Origin: Mesorhizobium sp. SOD10
GTDB lineage: Bacteria; Pseudomonadota; Alphaproteobacteria; Rhizobiales; Rhizobiaceae
Direction: 5' to 3'
DNA: 64,000 nucleotides
Assembly (NCBI GenBank): GCA_000824805.1
Contig: CCNA01000061.1
Span: 147,893-211,892, forward strand
Shown here one piece after another: positions 47,084 through 56,856 of this stretch; within the stretch, counting starts at the first letter, position 1, and each line of letters opens with the position of its first letter. Made by a program: the position numbers and the translations under genes. Below the pieces are notes generated by a model. That model had not been told where the DNA came from. It did no database searches and saw only the letters and a program-made list of their open reading frames with translations.

Positions 47084-47232
47084 TTTACGGCCAAACCGGC
47101 AACGGGTGATCCGGCGTTTGCTTGCCTTGTCCGGGGGAGTGTGGCTAGGTCCGGCCATGCTGGTCCGGTTGGTGATTTGCCGAAAGATTTCGAAAGGAAG
47201 CCGATCTGTCGACCGGCACTGAGAAAGTGTGG

Positions 47233-48702
47233 ATGAGGCCACTGGCACGATTTTTCGCGCTGGCGGGCGTTGCCGTGGCGCTGGCCAGCTGCCAGATGTT
47301 CACGCCGCCGGACGTGCAGGAGAGCGGCTTCCAGCCCTCCGACAAGCCGATCACCGTCGACAATGTCGTCGCCAACGCCAAGCTCGCCGAAATGGCGAAG
47401 GCGCAGCATCCCCGGATTCTCGCCACCTATGGCGGCGAATATTCCGATCCGAAGCTGGAACGCATGGTGGCCAAGGTCGTCGGCAACCTGACGGTGGTGT
47501 CGGCCAACCCGACCCAAACCTATCGCATCACCATCCTCAACTCGCCCAACGTCAACGCCTTCGCGCTGCCGGGCGGCTATCTCTATGTGACGCGCGGGTT
47601 GCTGGCGCTGGCCAACGATTCCTCCGAGCTTGCCGCCGTCATCGCGCATGAGATGGGCCACGTCACCGCCAATCATGGACTGCAGCGGCAGCAGCTCGAG
47701 GCCGAGGAAGGCCTGGCCACCAAGGTGGTTTCCGACGTGCTGGGCGACAGCCCGACCGCCAAGGCGGCGCTGATCCGCGGCAAGCTGAGGCTCGCGCAAT
47801 TCTCGCGCAATCAGGAACTGCAGGCCGACGCCATCGGCATTAAGTCGATCGGCGAGGCGGGGTACGATCCTTACGCCGCCGGCCGCTTCCTGCAGTCGAT
47901 GTCGGCCTATACGGATTTCCGCTCGGTCAGCGGCGCCACCGACGCCAGCCTCGACTTCCTCGCGACACACCCCAACACGCCGCAGCGTATCGAGCTGGCG
48001 CAGCGGCTTGCGCGCAATTTCGGCCCGCCCGGCGTCGGCACGCGTGATCGCGACGCATTCCTGGCCGGCATAGACGGCCTGCTTTACGGCGACACGCCGG
48101 AAGAAGGCTATGTGCGCGGCCAGACCTTCATGCACCCCAATCTCGGTGTATCCTTCACGGTGCCGGACGGTTTCGTCATCGACAATTCGGCGGCCGCGGT
48201 CACCGCGACCGGGCCTGGCGACATCGCCATCCGCTTCGACGGGGTGGCGATCGACAAGTCGGTCTCGCTCACCGATTACATCCGCAGCGGCTGGGTGGCG
48301 GGGCTCGAAGACGCCAGCGTGCGCCAGGAGACGATCAACGGCAACGACGCGGCGATAGCGCATGCCAGCGCGCAAGGCTGGCAGTTCGACATCGCGGTGA
48401 TCCGCGCCGGCGGGCAGGTCTACAGGCTGCTGACGGCGGCGCCCTCGGCCAGCACCTCGCTGGATCCGGTCGCGCGCTCGGTCAGCGGCTCCTTCCGCGT
48501 GCTGAGCCCGGCCGAGAAGGCGGCGCTGAAGCCGCTGCATATCCGGGTCGTCACCGTCCAGCCCGGCCAGACAATGGGCTCGCTCGCGGCCCAGATGGTC
48601 GGCGTCGACCGCAAGCTCGACCTGTTCCGCGTGCTCAACGCCATGTCGCCAGGCGCCAGCGTATCGGCGGGCGACAAGGTCAAGATCGTCACCGACAAGT
48701 AG
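47233..48702 (+). CDS. Periplasmic M48 zinc metalloprotease lipoprotein with LysM-like tail
   Basis: A 489-residue protein. A lipobox-like signal (VALASCQ) suggests lipid attachment. The M48 catalytic domain has HEMGH at about residues 139-143, after the family phrase SPNVNAFALPGGYLYVTRGLL, with the third ligand Glu in NQELQADAIGIKSI. A middle domain of unknown type follows, and the C-terminus (RVVTVQPGQTMGSLAAQM... AGDKVKIVTDK) looks like a LysM wall-binding motif. Relatives (BepA, LoiP) check outer-membrane protein assembly. A GTG two codons earlier is an alternative start. It is monocistronic. Confidence 0.92.
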   Translation: MRPLARFFALAGVAVALASCQMFTPPDVQESGFQPSDKPITVDNVVANAKLAEMAKAQHPRILATYGGEYSDPKLERMVAKVVGNLTVVSANPTQTYRITILNSPNVNAFALPGGYLYVTRGLLALANDSSELAAVIAHEMGHVTANHGLQRQQLEAEEGLATKVVSDVLGDSPTAKAALIRGKLRLAQFSRNQELQADAIGIKSIGEAGYDPYAAGRFLQSMSAYTDFRSVSGATDASLDFLATHPNTPQRIELAQRLARNFGPPGVGTRDRDAFLAGIDGLLYGDTPEEGYVRGQTFMHPNLGVSFTVPDGFVIDNSAAAVTATGPGDIAIRFDGVAIDKSVSLTDYIRSGWVAGLEDASVRQETINGNDAAIAHASAQGWQFDIAVIRAGGQVYRLLTAAPSASTSLDPVARSVSGSFRVLSPAEKAALKPLHIRVVTVQPGQTMGSLAAQMVGVDRKLDLFRVLNAMSPGASVSAGDKVKIVTDK

Positions 48703-48773
48703 GGACTCGCGAGTTCAGCCCGACCGGGCGCCGCCGGCTATTGACCAATCGCCCGGTTCGAGAGCCATTGTCG

Positions 48774-50807
48774 TCACAAGCCGTCGCTACCGGTGTTGCC
48801 ACCCTCATTTTGGCCGCCGCCGGTAGTGCCACCACTGGTAGTGCCGCCACCGGTGCTGCCACCCTCACTTTGGCCACCACCGGTACTGCCGCCGCCGGTA
48901 CTGCCGCCGCCGCCACTGCCACTCCAGGGTGGCCTCCCGGTCTCCGTTGGCACTGGCTTGATCCCAGGTTTTTCCGGAACTGTCGGTGTGACGGTCTTCG
49001 GTTTCGACACGGGCACGCGGATCACCTTTATCTTCGTGATGACCTTCGGGGGCCTGCATGCCATGACCACGGGGGTGCTTCGCGCGGGAAGGCCCAGGAT
49101 GCCCATCGAGTATACGTCTTGCCGCTCCATGCCCGCCTTCAGGAAAGCCAGGGCACGGGCCGGGTCGGCGGGCACGCCGTTGCGGCCTTCGTTGAAGATC
49201 ACCGCAAGCTCCTTCATGGCATCGATGTGCCCCATCGCCGCTGCCTGGAGCAGCAGGTCCAGTCCCTTGCCGATGTCGCGCTCGACGCCGAGGCCGTTGA
49301 ACAAAGCGCGGCCCCAGGCAGCCAAAGCGTAGGGGTCTCCCTTGTCGGCCGCTTTCGAATAGAGGTCGCCTGCCTTCGATGTGTCGGCGGCCGTCCCCAT
49401 TCCGGACGAGGCGATGGAGCCGAGCGCGAACAGGGCGCGGATATGTCCCTTGTCGGCGGCCTCCTGGATCGCCTGCCTGGCTTCGTCGATCCTGCCCGCC
49501 GCCAGCAGCGCCCGCCCCAACTCGTAACGGAAGCGCGGAATGTCGGGATAGGATTTCGCCGCCGCCTCGCAGGCGTCCACCGCTCCGCCGCCGATCTCGT
49601 TCGGCAGTCTGCCCGGGACGACGCCCTGCAGGTCGAGCGGCTCGCCGGCGGCCTGGTCGCAAGGATCGACATTCGGCGACAGTTTCACCGTCGCCTGTTT
49701 CGCGGCGTTGCCCACGCGGATCTGGAAGCCGATGTCGACGGGAGCGGCCGAGCCGATCTGCGGCTCGTAGCGCAGATTGCCAACCTCGCCTGCCATCAGG
49801 CTCGATTGCGGCGACAGCATGCGATCCGGCAGGGACAGCGTTCCGGTCGCCGGGTAACTCGCAAGCTTGAGGCTGACCCCGGCATCATTGGCCGGGAAAT
49901 CCAGCTTCAACGGAACCGGGCCGACGCCGAGCGGGACGCGGATGTCGCGATTGTCTATCGCTTCGGCGGCGGCGACTTCGATCCCGCGCTCCGTCACTTG
50001 CTGGTCTTGCCCGGCGTCAGGCGGCGGCGCGGGTTGCTCCGTCCCACGCATCAGCACGACATCATCGATCAGCGAGGAATTCTCCCACGGAACCTGCTTG
50101 CCGTTGGTCGCCTTGACCACATCGCGGCGCACGGCTGCCATCACCGAGCGTATCTCCTGGTTCGGCGCCAGCGCGCGGCGGGAAAAGGACGACGAGAACG
50201 GGCTGAGGTCGCCGGAGCCGTCATAGGCGACCGCCCCTGGCTCGGTGGCAAAGGCAATCAGCGTGTTCTGCGAGCCTGTCACCTGCGCAAGTCCGCTGTC
50301 GCCGGCGACGATCAACTGGTCGCGCAGCCAATAGTCCTTGCGCGGGAAAGGATTGTTGCGGCAGGCATCGAGGATGATCATCTGGATCTTGGATCTCGAG
50401 CGCAGCTGCCGCAATATGTCATCGACCTTGATGGCCTGGACTTCCATGTCGGCCGCGTCTTTCAGCGACGCGTCGACCGGGATCAGGAAATTCTCGCCGC
50501 CGATCTGAAAGCCGTGGCCGGAATAGTAGACGACCGCAAGATCGGCGCCGTCGGCCGCCGCGAGATAGTTGCGGAACTTCTCTTCGAATTGAAGCCTGGT
50601 GAGATCCTTGGCGGCGAAGACCTCGAAGCCGGCCAGCCGGAATGTCTTCGATACGTCCTCGGCATCCTTGTCCGGGTTCTTGAGGGCCGGGATTTCGCGG
50701 TATTGCGAATTGCCGATCACGAGGGCCACCCTTCGATCGGCATGCGCCTCGAACGTGGTGAGGCCCACGAGGATCAAGGCAGCAAGGAGCGCGCAGCATC
50801 GCAGCAT
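48774..50807 (-). CDS. Secreted caspase-family protein with Sel1 repeats and glycine-rich tail
   Basis: A 677-residue protein. The signal peptide is MLRCCALLAALILVGL and on to AHA. A C14 caspase-like domain (about 24-245) starts RRVALVIGNSQYREIPAL; catalytic His98 lies in YYSGHGF and Cys149 in LDACRNNPF. A central region of about 300-400 is less clear. Sel1/TPR repeats fill about 400-580 (PRFRYELGRALLAAGRIDEA... KAADKGDPYALAAWGRALFNG... LLQAAAMGHIDAMKELA). The end is a basic, Val/Pro stretch, then a Gly/Ser/Thr-repeat tail (about 630-677, GGGSTGGG units). ATG at 50807 is backed by GGAGGA. Relatives in rhizobia are common but uncharacterised. Confidence 0.9.
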   Translation of the reverse strand: MLRCCALLAALILVGLTTFEAHADRRVALVIGNSQYREIPALKNPDKDAEDVSKTFRLAGFEVFAAKDLTRLQFEEKFRNYLAAADGADLAVVYYSGHGFQIGGENFLIPVDASLKDAADMEVQAIKVDDILRQLRSRSKIQMIILDACRNNPFPRKDYWLRDQLIVAGDSGLAQVTGSQNTLIAFATEPGAVAYDGSGDLSPFSSSFSRRALAPNQEIRSVMAAVRRDVVKATNGKQVPWENSSLIDDVVLMRGTEQPAPPPDAGQDQQVTERGIEVAAAEAIDNRDIRVPLGVGPVPLKLDFPANDAGVSLKLASYPATGTLSLPDRMLSPQSSLMAGEVGNLRYEPQIGSAAPVDIGFQIRVGNAAKQATVKLSPNVDPCDQAAGEPLDLQGVVPGRLPNEIGGGAVDACEAAAKSYPDIPRFRYELGRALLAAGRIDEARQAIQEAADKGHIRALFALGSIASSGMGTAADTSKAGDLYSKAADKGDPYALAAWGRALFNGLGVERDIGKGLDLLLQAAAMGHIDAMKELAVIFNEGRNGVPADPARALAFLKAGMERQDVYSMGILGLPARSTPVVMACRPPKVITKIKVIRVPVSKPKTVTPTVPEKPGIKPVPTETGRPPWSGSGGGGSTGGGSTGGGQSEGGSTGGGTTSGGTTGGGQNEGGNTGSDGL

Positions 50808-50974
50808 GGCAAATCCTCCATATCTGTCTGGAGGCTTCAAAGAGGCCAATTGCGACGCAATGGTCTGTTAAAGACCTCACAATCCAGAAGTACGGATGAG
50901 GGAAAATTGCCCCGATGGCGATATTTTTCTTATTTACTCAATGTCTTATCGTCGAATTCGAGCGCTGATTGGCT

Positions 50975-51838
<864 letters not shown>

Positions 51839-52143
51839 GCCGGCTCCTTTTGCGACGATTGCGCGTATGGCGGTTGAAAAGACGCCGCCGCGCCCTACAA
51901 CAGCCATGCAACGTGTCAGGCGCATGGATGGTTCCGCCGCCTGAGGGCCCAGATGTTGCCAGCGGGAGCATTTTGTTAACTGCCGGGAAAAGCCGCTTGG
52001 TGGATTTTTGGCGGGTTTTGAGAACCAGATTTCTGGCAGAGCGGATATTTGAAATCTGGTTCCTTATTTTGCAGCCTTCTATCTGTCAGTTTCCGGCTCT
52101 CACAATCGCGCCGGGGCACCGGTCAAAACGGGATCACAGAAAA

Positions 52144-52917
52144 ATGAAATGGCTCAAACCGCTCCTTATCGCCGGAACGCTGCAGGTTCTGGCGATCACC
52201 GCCGGCCATGCCGGCGCCAATCTCGACCAGATCAAGCAGGCCGGCGTGCTCAAGGTCGGCACTGAAGGCACCTATGCGCCCTTCACCTATCACGACGAGT
52301 CCAACGCGCTGGTCGGCTTCGACGTCGAGATCGCCAAGGCCATCGGCGACAAGCTCGGCGTCAAGGTCCAATTCCTCGAAGGCAAGTGGGACGGGCTGAT
52401 CGCCGGCCTCGACGCCAACCGCTACGACGCCGTCATCAACGAGGTCGGCATCACCGATGCCCGCAAGGCCAAATATGATTTCTCCGATCCTTACATCGCC
52501 TCGAAGGCGGTGTTGATCGTGCGCGGCGACAACACCGACATCAAGACCTTCACCGACCTCAAGGGCAAGAAGGCCGCGCAGTCGCTGACCTCGAATTTCG
52601 GCAAGCTCGCCGAGAAGAACGGCGCCGAGCTCGTCGGCACCGACGGCTTCGACCAGTCGATCCAGCTTCTGCTCACCGGCCGCGCCGACGCCACCATCAA
52701 CGACAGCCTGTCCTTCCTCGACTTCAAGAAGCACAAGCCGGACGCCAATGTGAAGATCGCCGCGCAGGAAGAGAATGCCGATTATTCCGGCGTCATCGTG
52801 CGTAAGGGCGATCCGGAGCTTGTCGCTGCCATCAACAAGGCGCTAGCCGATATCAAGGCCGACGGCACCTATCAGAAGATCGCCGACAAGTATTTCGGCC
52901 AGGACGTTTCGAAGTAA
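52144..52917 (+). CDS. Amino-acid ABC transporter substrate-binding protein
   Basis: A 257-residue periplasmic protein of the bacterial solute-binding family 3. The signal peptide ends TAGHAGA. The mature start LDQIKQAGVLKVGTEGTYAPFTYHD and NALVGFDVEIAKAIGDKLGVKVQFLEGKWDGLIAGLDANRYDAVINEVGIT are diagnostic, with the ligand-binding Arg in ITDARKAKYDFSDPY. It most resembles cystine or polar amino-acid binders, but specificity is uncertain. Permease and ATPase genes follow; a terminator at 52944 after this gene gives more binding protein than membrane parts. Confidence 0.94.
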   Translation: MKWLKPLLIAGTLQVLAITAGHAGANLDQIKQAGVLKVGTEGTYAPFTYHDESNALVGFDVEIAKAIGDKLGVKVQFLEGKWDGLIAGLDANRYDAVINEVGITDARKAKYDFSDPYIASKAVLIVRGDNTDIKTFTDLKGKKAAQSLTSNFGKLAEKNGAELVGTDGFDQSIQLLLTGRADATINDSLSFLDFKKHKPDANVKIAAQEENADYSGVIVRKGDPELVAAINKALADIKADGTYQKIADKYFGQDVSK

Positions 52918-52943
52918 GGCAATCGTCCTTTTGCTTGAAAACC

Positions 52944-52972
52944 GGCGGGCCGTCCAAGGCGGCCCGCCTTTT
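52944..52972 (+). terminator. Hairpin terminator/attenuator within the amino-acid transporter operon
   Basis: GGCGGGCCG (52944-52952) and CGGCCCGCC (52960-52968) pair perfectly and are followed by TTTT. Partial termination here fits the usual excess of binding protein over permease. Confidence 0.82.
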
Positions 52973-53076
52973 GCACGACATTCGTCGGGGGCGTCTTTGA
53001 CGGCCCCACGGCTCTTGCATGATAGTCGGCCCATACGGGGGAACGCGCCGCCGTATCTGGAAGGGAGAAGCGCTCG

Positions 53077-53757
53077 GTGCCGCACTGGCTGCAATTGATG
53101 CTGGAATCGTTGCCGACGCTTTTATGGGCGGCGCTGATCTTCACCGTGCCGCTGACGCTTTTGTCCTTCGCGCTCGGGCTGATCGCCGGGCTGGTGACGG
53201 CGCTGATCCGACTGTTTGGCCCGAAGCCGCTCGTCGCGCTGGTGCGCTTCTATGTCTGGATCTTTCGCGGCACGCCGCTTCTGGTGCAGCTCTTCCTAAT
53301 CTTCTACGGCCTGCCCTCGGTCGGCATCCTGCTCGATGCCTTCCCCGCGGCGCTGATCGGCTTCACGCTCAACATCGGCGCTTATACGTCGGAGATCATC
53401 CGCGCCGTCATCGGCTCGGTGCCGAAGGGCCAGTGGGAGGCGTCCTATTCGATCGGGATGACCTGGAGCCAGGCGATGCGGCGCACCATCCTTCCGCAGG
53501 CGGGCCGCGTCGCGGTGCCGCCGCTTTCGAACACCTTCATCTCGCTGGTCAAGGACACCTCGCTCGCGGCAGCGATAACGGTGCCCGAGATGTTCCAGGC
53601 CGCGCAGCGCATCGTCGCCACCACCTATGAGCCGCTGATCCTCTATGTCGAGGCGGCGGCGCTCTATCTCGTGATGAGCTCGGTGCTGTCGGCGCTGCAG
53701 GCGCGGCTCGAGGTGCGGCTCAACCGCTATGGCGGCTTTCTGGAGGCCAACGCATGA
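53077..53757 (+). CDS. Amino-acid ABC transporter permease
   Basis: A 226-residue membrane protein of the HisMQ type with about five helices. The EAA loop is GSVPKGQWEASYSIGMTWSQAMRRTILPQAGRVAVPPLSNTFISLVKDTSLA, and FRGTPLLVQLFLIFYGLP is the family's other clear mark. A GTG start (53077) follows GGGAGAAGCG. It overlaps the ATPase gene by four bases (ATGA). Confidence 0.94.
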   Translation: MPHWLQLMLESLPTLLWAALIFTVPLTLLSFALGLIAGLVTALIRLFGPKPLVALVRFYVWIFRGTPLLVQLFLIFYGLPSVGILLDAFPAALIGFTLNIGAYTSEIIRAVIGSVPKGQWEASYSIGMTWSQAMRRTILPQAGRVAVPPLSNTFISLVKDTSLAAAITVPEMFQAAQRIVATTYEPLILYVEAAALYLVMSSVLSALQARLEVRLNRYGGFLEANA

Positions 53758-54524
53758 TCGGCCTCACCGACATCGAAAAGCGCTTCGGCGACAATCTGGT
53801 GCTGAAGGGCGTCACCGTCAGCCTGGACGAGGGCAGCGTGACGGCGCTGGTCGGCCCTTCGGGCGGCGGCAAAAGCACGCTCTTGCGCTGCATCAACCTG
53901 CTGGAGATTCCGACCTCCGGTTCCTTGCGCATCGGCGACGAGACGCTTGCCTTCCATCCCGGCGTCAAGGTGCCGGCCAAGGACATCCAGCGCATCCGCC
54001 TGCAGACCGGCATGGTGTTCCAGAATTTCCAGCTCTTCCCGCATCGCACGGCGATCGAGAATGTCATGGAAGGGCTGGTGACGGTGCTGAAATGGCCCGA
54101 GCCGCGGGCGCGCGAGCGGGCGATGGCGCTGCTCGAAAAGGTCGGCATGGCGCATAAGGCCGACGCCTGGCCGGCGACGCTGTCTGGCGGCCAGCAGCAG
54201 CGCGTGGCGATTGCCCGGGCGCTGGCGCCGTCGCCGCGTGTGCTGCTCTGCGACGAGCCGACCTCGGCGCTCGATCCGGAACTGGCGCAGGAAGTGGTCG
54301 ACGTGCTCGGGCAGTTGGCCCGCGAAGGCACGACGATGGTGATGGCCACGCATGATCTGAGGCTCGCCTCCAAGATCGCGCAGGAGGTCGTCTTCCTCGA
54401 TGCCGGCTCGATCGTCGAGAAGGGACGGGCCTCGGTCGTCTTCGACAATCCGGAGCGCGAGCGGACCAAGCGCTTCATCGCCTCGCTCAGGCAGGAAGAG
54501 GCGCAGAAGGAAGGGGGCGGCTGA
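53754..54524 (+). CDS. Amino-acid ABC transporter ATPase
   Basis: A 256-residue ATP-binding protein of the polar amino-acid group. Walker A GPSGGGKST, the Q-loop in GMVFQNFQLFPHRTAIENV, signature LSGGQQQRVAIARAL, Walker B VLLCDEPTSALDPEL and switch His in ATHDLR are intact. Start is coupled to the permease by ATGA. It completes a three-gene uptake system with 52144-52917 and 53077-53757. Confidence 0.95.
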   Translation: MIGLTDIEKRFGDNLVLKGVTVSLDEGSVTALVGPSGGGKSTLLRCINLLEIPTSGSLRIGDETLAFHPGVKVPAKDIQRIRLQTGMVFQNFQLFPHRTAIENVMEGLVTVLKWPEPRARERAMALLEKVGMAHKADAWPATLSGGQQQRVAIARALAPSPRVLLCDEPTSALDPELAQEVVDVLGQLAREGTTMVMATHDLRLASKIAQEVVFLDAGSIVEKGRASVVFDNPERERTKRFIASLRQEEAQKEGGG

Positions 54525-54568
54525 GCCTCCGACTTTCCGCTTTGTTGGGCAAGGCAATCGCATAGGGC

Positions 54569-54742
54569 GGCGCCAGCCCCCCACTCCGGCCGCTGCACGG
54601 CCACCTCTCTCCCCATGTTTATGGGGGAGAGGAAACCCAAGCTTTTTCAGGGCTGCGACCCTTCACGATTGGCATTTCCTCTCCCTCCACGAATGGGGGG
54701 AGAGAGGTGGCTCGGCGAAGCCGGGACGGAGTGGGAGCGCCC
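54569..54742. repeat. MITE-like inverted-repeat element before the carD terminator
   Basis: Two imperfect arms of about 64 bases, 54569-54632 and 54678-54742, share GGCGC...CCCACTCCG, CCACCTCTCTCCCC and GGGAGAGG blocks and enclose a 45-base middle. The element has no reading frame and belongs to a different sequence family from 44480-44638, although both have the same two-arm plan with C-rich runs. Confidence 0.75.
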
Positions 54743-54774
54743 TATGCCGAGGGGTGCGGTAAAGCCTCAAAAGC

Positions 54775-54803
54775 AAAAAACCCGGCGCGAGGCCGGGTTT
54801 TTC
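54775..54803 (-). terminator. Bidirectional terminator between the ABC operon and carD
   Basis: AAAACCCGGC and GCCGGGTTTT enclose a GCGAG-type loop, with A-runs on the left and T-runs on the right, so it can end transcripts from both sides. It lies 23 bases past the carD stop. Confidence 0.88.
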
Positions 54804-54825
54804 GTAACTCCAAAACCGGAAAAGC

Positions 54826-55407
54826 TCAGGCGGCTTCTTCCTGTTCGGCTTCCTCGTTGTCGGCCTTGGCACCGCGCTTCGGACCCTTGTTGAGGTTGAC
54901 CTCGATCAGGCGCACCGCCTCGGTCTCCGACATGCGGTTCACCGCGGCGATCTCGCGGGCCATGCGGTCGAGCGCGGCTTCATAAAGCTGACGCTCGGAA
55001 TAGGACTGCTCCGGCTGGTTATCGGCGCGGTAGAGGTCGCGCACGACTTCCGAGATCGAGATCAGGTCGCCGGAATTGATCTTGGCGTCATATTCCTGGG
55101 CGCGGCGCGACCACATGGTGCGCTTGATGCGGGCGCGACCCTGCACGACCTTGAGCGCGCGGTCGACATAATCCTCTTCCGACAGCTTGCGCATGCCGAT
55201 CGAGGTCGCCTTGGCGACCGGAACCTTGAGCCGCATCTTGTCCTTCTGGAAGTCGATGACGAACAGTTCCAGCTTGTGACCCGCAACTTCTTGCTCTTCG
55301 ATCGCCACGATCTGGCCGACGCCATGCGCCGGGTAGACAATGAACTCACCGGTCTTGAACCCCTGGCGGGCCGCGGTGGACTTCTTCTGCGGGGTGATTG
55401 TTGCCAT
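54826..55407 (-). CDS. carD: CarD-family transcriptional regulator
   Basis: A 193-residue protein. The RNA-polymerase-interacting domain (about 15-75, FKTGEFIVYPAHGVGQIVAIEEQEVAGHKLELFVIDFQKDKMRLKVPV) is followed by the helical DNA-minor-groove domain (about 85-165, VQGRARIKRTMWSRRAQEYDAKINSGDLISISEVVRDLY). The tail is Lys/Glu-rich. CarD/CdnL proteins stabilise open promoter complexes, notably at rRNA genes; in Alphaproteobacteria CdnL links growth to nutrient state. In related genomes it sits near fdxA, as here. Well-kept throughout. Confidence 0.95.
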   Translation of the reverse strand: MATITPQKKSTAARQGFKTGEFIVYPAHGVGQIVAIEEQEVAGHKLELFVIDFQKDKMRLKVPVAKATSIGMRKLSEEDYVDRALKVVQGRARIKRTMWSRRAQEYDAKINSGDLISISEVVRDLYRADNQPEQSYSERQLYEAALDRMAREIAAVNRMSETEAVRLIEVNLNKGPKRGAKADNEEAEQEEAA

Positions 55408-55779
55408 TACGCCCTGAACTCCTTAGTTGTGCCGCCGGCATCATGCCGGCCCAAACCGATACGATCGGCAATAGCCGACCGTTTAGCCGCGCAACAGAAT
55501 GAACCCACCGGAAAAGCAGGGACCGGCAAACCGCACAAATGCGACTGCCTGCCCCAGATCGCTCTGGTCCGGATCTAAAAGCTCACCTTTCAGTGATTTG
55601 GGGCGTTAGCGCCATAAATCGACGTTGTGTCACCGGCATGTTTCGTTGATGTAACACAAAAAGTCGGAAGAATCAAGGTTTTGCTGCATTCGCTAACGCC
55701 AAGCGGCAGCGCTGCCTGTCAAGGCAGTAACTGCATCGGCTAGGTTACGCCGCGTCATGCCGACATTGCCAGTCTTATG
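55408..55779. other. Gene-free region between carD and fdxA
   Basis: Nothing coding is supported. It should carry the carD promoter on the minus strand. TTGTGT near 55625 and ACACAA near 55655 are inverted around about 25 bases and could be an operator. Otherwise I see no motif worth naming. Confidence 0.4.
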
Positions 55780-56118
55780 TCAATCGCCTTCGCCGGGCTC
55801 CGCCGAAAAATATTTCTCGAACTTTCCGGTCTCGCCGTCAAAGGTCTTGGCGTCCGCCGGCGGCTCTTTCTTGGCGGTGATGTTGGGCCATTTCTCGGCA
55901 TATTCGGCATTGACCTGCAACCATTTGTCGAGACCGCCCTCGGTGTCCGGCTTGATCGCGTCGGCGGGGCATTCGGGCTCGCACACGCCGCAGTCGATGC
56001 ACTCGTCGGGATGGATGACGAGCATGTTCTCGCCCTCGTAGAAACAGTCGACCGGACAGACCTCGATGCAGTCCATATATTTGCATTTGATGCAATTATC
56101 GGTCACGACATAGGTCAT
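55780..56118 (-). CDS. fdxA: 7Fe ferredoxin FdxA
   Basis: A 112-residue ferredoxin with one [3Fe-4S] and one [4Fe-4S] cluster. Cysteines lie at 9, 12, 17, 21, 25, 40, 43, 46 and 50, in the order expected for the FdxA/FdII family (MTYVVTDNCIKCKYMDCIEVCPVDCF... DECIDCGVCEPECP). The tail after residue 60 is the usual extension. It carries electrons in the cytoplasm, and the partner is not fixed. The start at 56118 begins the family sequence. The gene lies downstream of the S4 protein on the same strand. Confidence 0.96.
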   Translation of the reverse strand: MTYVVTDNCIKCKYMDCIEVCPVDCFYEGENMLVIHPDECIDCGVCEPECPADAIKPDTEGGLDKWLQVNAEYAEKWPNITAKKEPPADAKTFDGETGKFEKYFSAEPGEGD

Positions 56119-56319
56119 TGCAGGCTCCGGAACGTCCCATTTTGTTGGGCTTTTTGGCTGAGGTAACGCCTTTGCCCGCCGCATGCAAGGGCAGGGATTG
56201 CCGGCGGAGTCGGAGGGCTGGAATGGAATTCCGGCTGGAAGGGCAGATCGAGGTCACTGAGCCTGACCGCTGCGCGTCTCTGGAATTTCTCCGGCCGCGC
56301 GCCCTGGGCCGGTTCTGTC

Positions 56320-56706
56320 TTAATCGTCGCCGAGCAGACTGTCCGTCTGCCGCCGCTCGCGTTTGGTCGGGCGGCCGCTGCCGGCCTCGCGCAGCGCCGG
56401 AATGGCGTCCGGAACCGCCCCGCCTTTGGGCGTCGGCGCCGGCGACATGTCCTCGTAGAGCAGCCGCGCCTCGTCGGCCGGGCCGCGTCGCGTGCCGCAA
56501 CTCACCACCTTCCAGACCAGAATACGGCCCTCGAGCGTGATGGTGAGCACGTCGCCGGGCTTGACCAGATCCGAGGCCTGCGCTGCTTTGTCGCGATTGA
56601 TGCGCACGCGCCCGGCGACGACCACCTTCGCCGCCAGCGAGCGCGATTTCACCGCGCGCGAGAAGAACAGCCATTTGTCGATGCGCTGGCGGCCTTCTCC
56701 AACCAT
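56320..56706 (-). CDS. S4-domain RNA-binding protein (Hsp15/HslR-like)
   Basis: A 128-residue protein. The S4 fold at about 5-65 (RQRIDKWLFFSRAVKSRSLAAKVVVAGRVRINRDKAAQASDLVKPGDVLTI) matches the Hsp15 group, which binds stalled 50S subunits still carrying peptidyl-tRNA. The C-terminal half is basic and unordered (KRERRQTDSLLGDD). The start at 56706 follows the repeat element. It lies between the helicase and fdxA, an order seen in relatives. Confidence 0.88.
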   Translation of the reverse strand: MVGEGRQRIDKWLFFSRAVKSRSLAAKVVVAGRVRINRDKAAQASDLVKPGDVLTITLEGRILVWKVVSCGTRRGPADEARLLYEDMSPAPTPKGGAVPDAIPALREAGSGRPTKRERRQTDSLLGDD

Positions 56707-56724
56707 CGCGCTAGCTTTGTTGGA

Positions 56725-56850
56725 GCATGATCTTATCCGAAAACCGGGTCCCACTTTTCGCTGATGCGGTCCTTCGGCTCGGGATCATGCTGGCTCTTTG
56801 ATGGAGCATGATCTCGCCCGAAAACCGGTTCCCACTTTTCGGGATCATGC
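56725..56850. repeat. Two tandem GCATGATC palindromic repeats
   Basis: Copies at 56725-56790 and 56816-56850 share GCATGATCT, CCGAAAACCGG, TCCCACTTTTCG and GGATCATGC. The first carries an extra 20-odd bases (a GATGCGGTCCTTCGGCTCG stretch) before its right arm. They fill the gap between the helicase and the S4 gene and are the same subtype as 4112-4154. Confidence 0.8.
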
Positions 56851-56856
56851 TCTAGC

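Noticed and set aside
48790..48925. A possible CRISPR-like or satellite repeat
   Set aside because: The direct repeats are codons of the Gly/Ser/Thr tail of the caspase-family protein, not spaced identical repeats with unique spacers.
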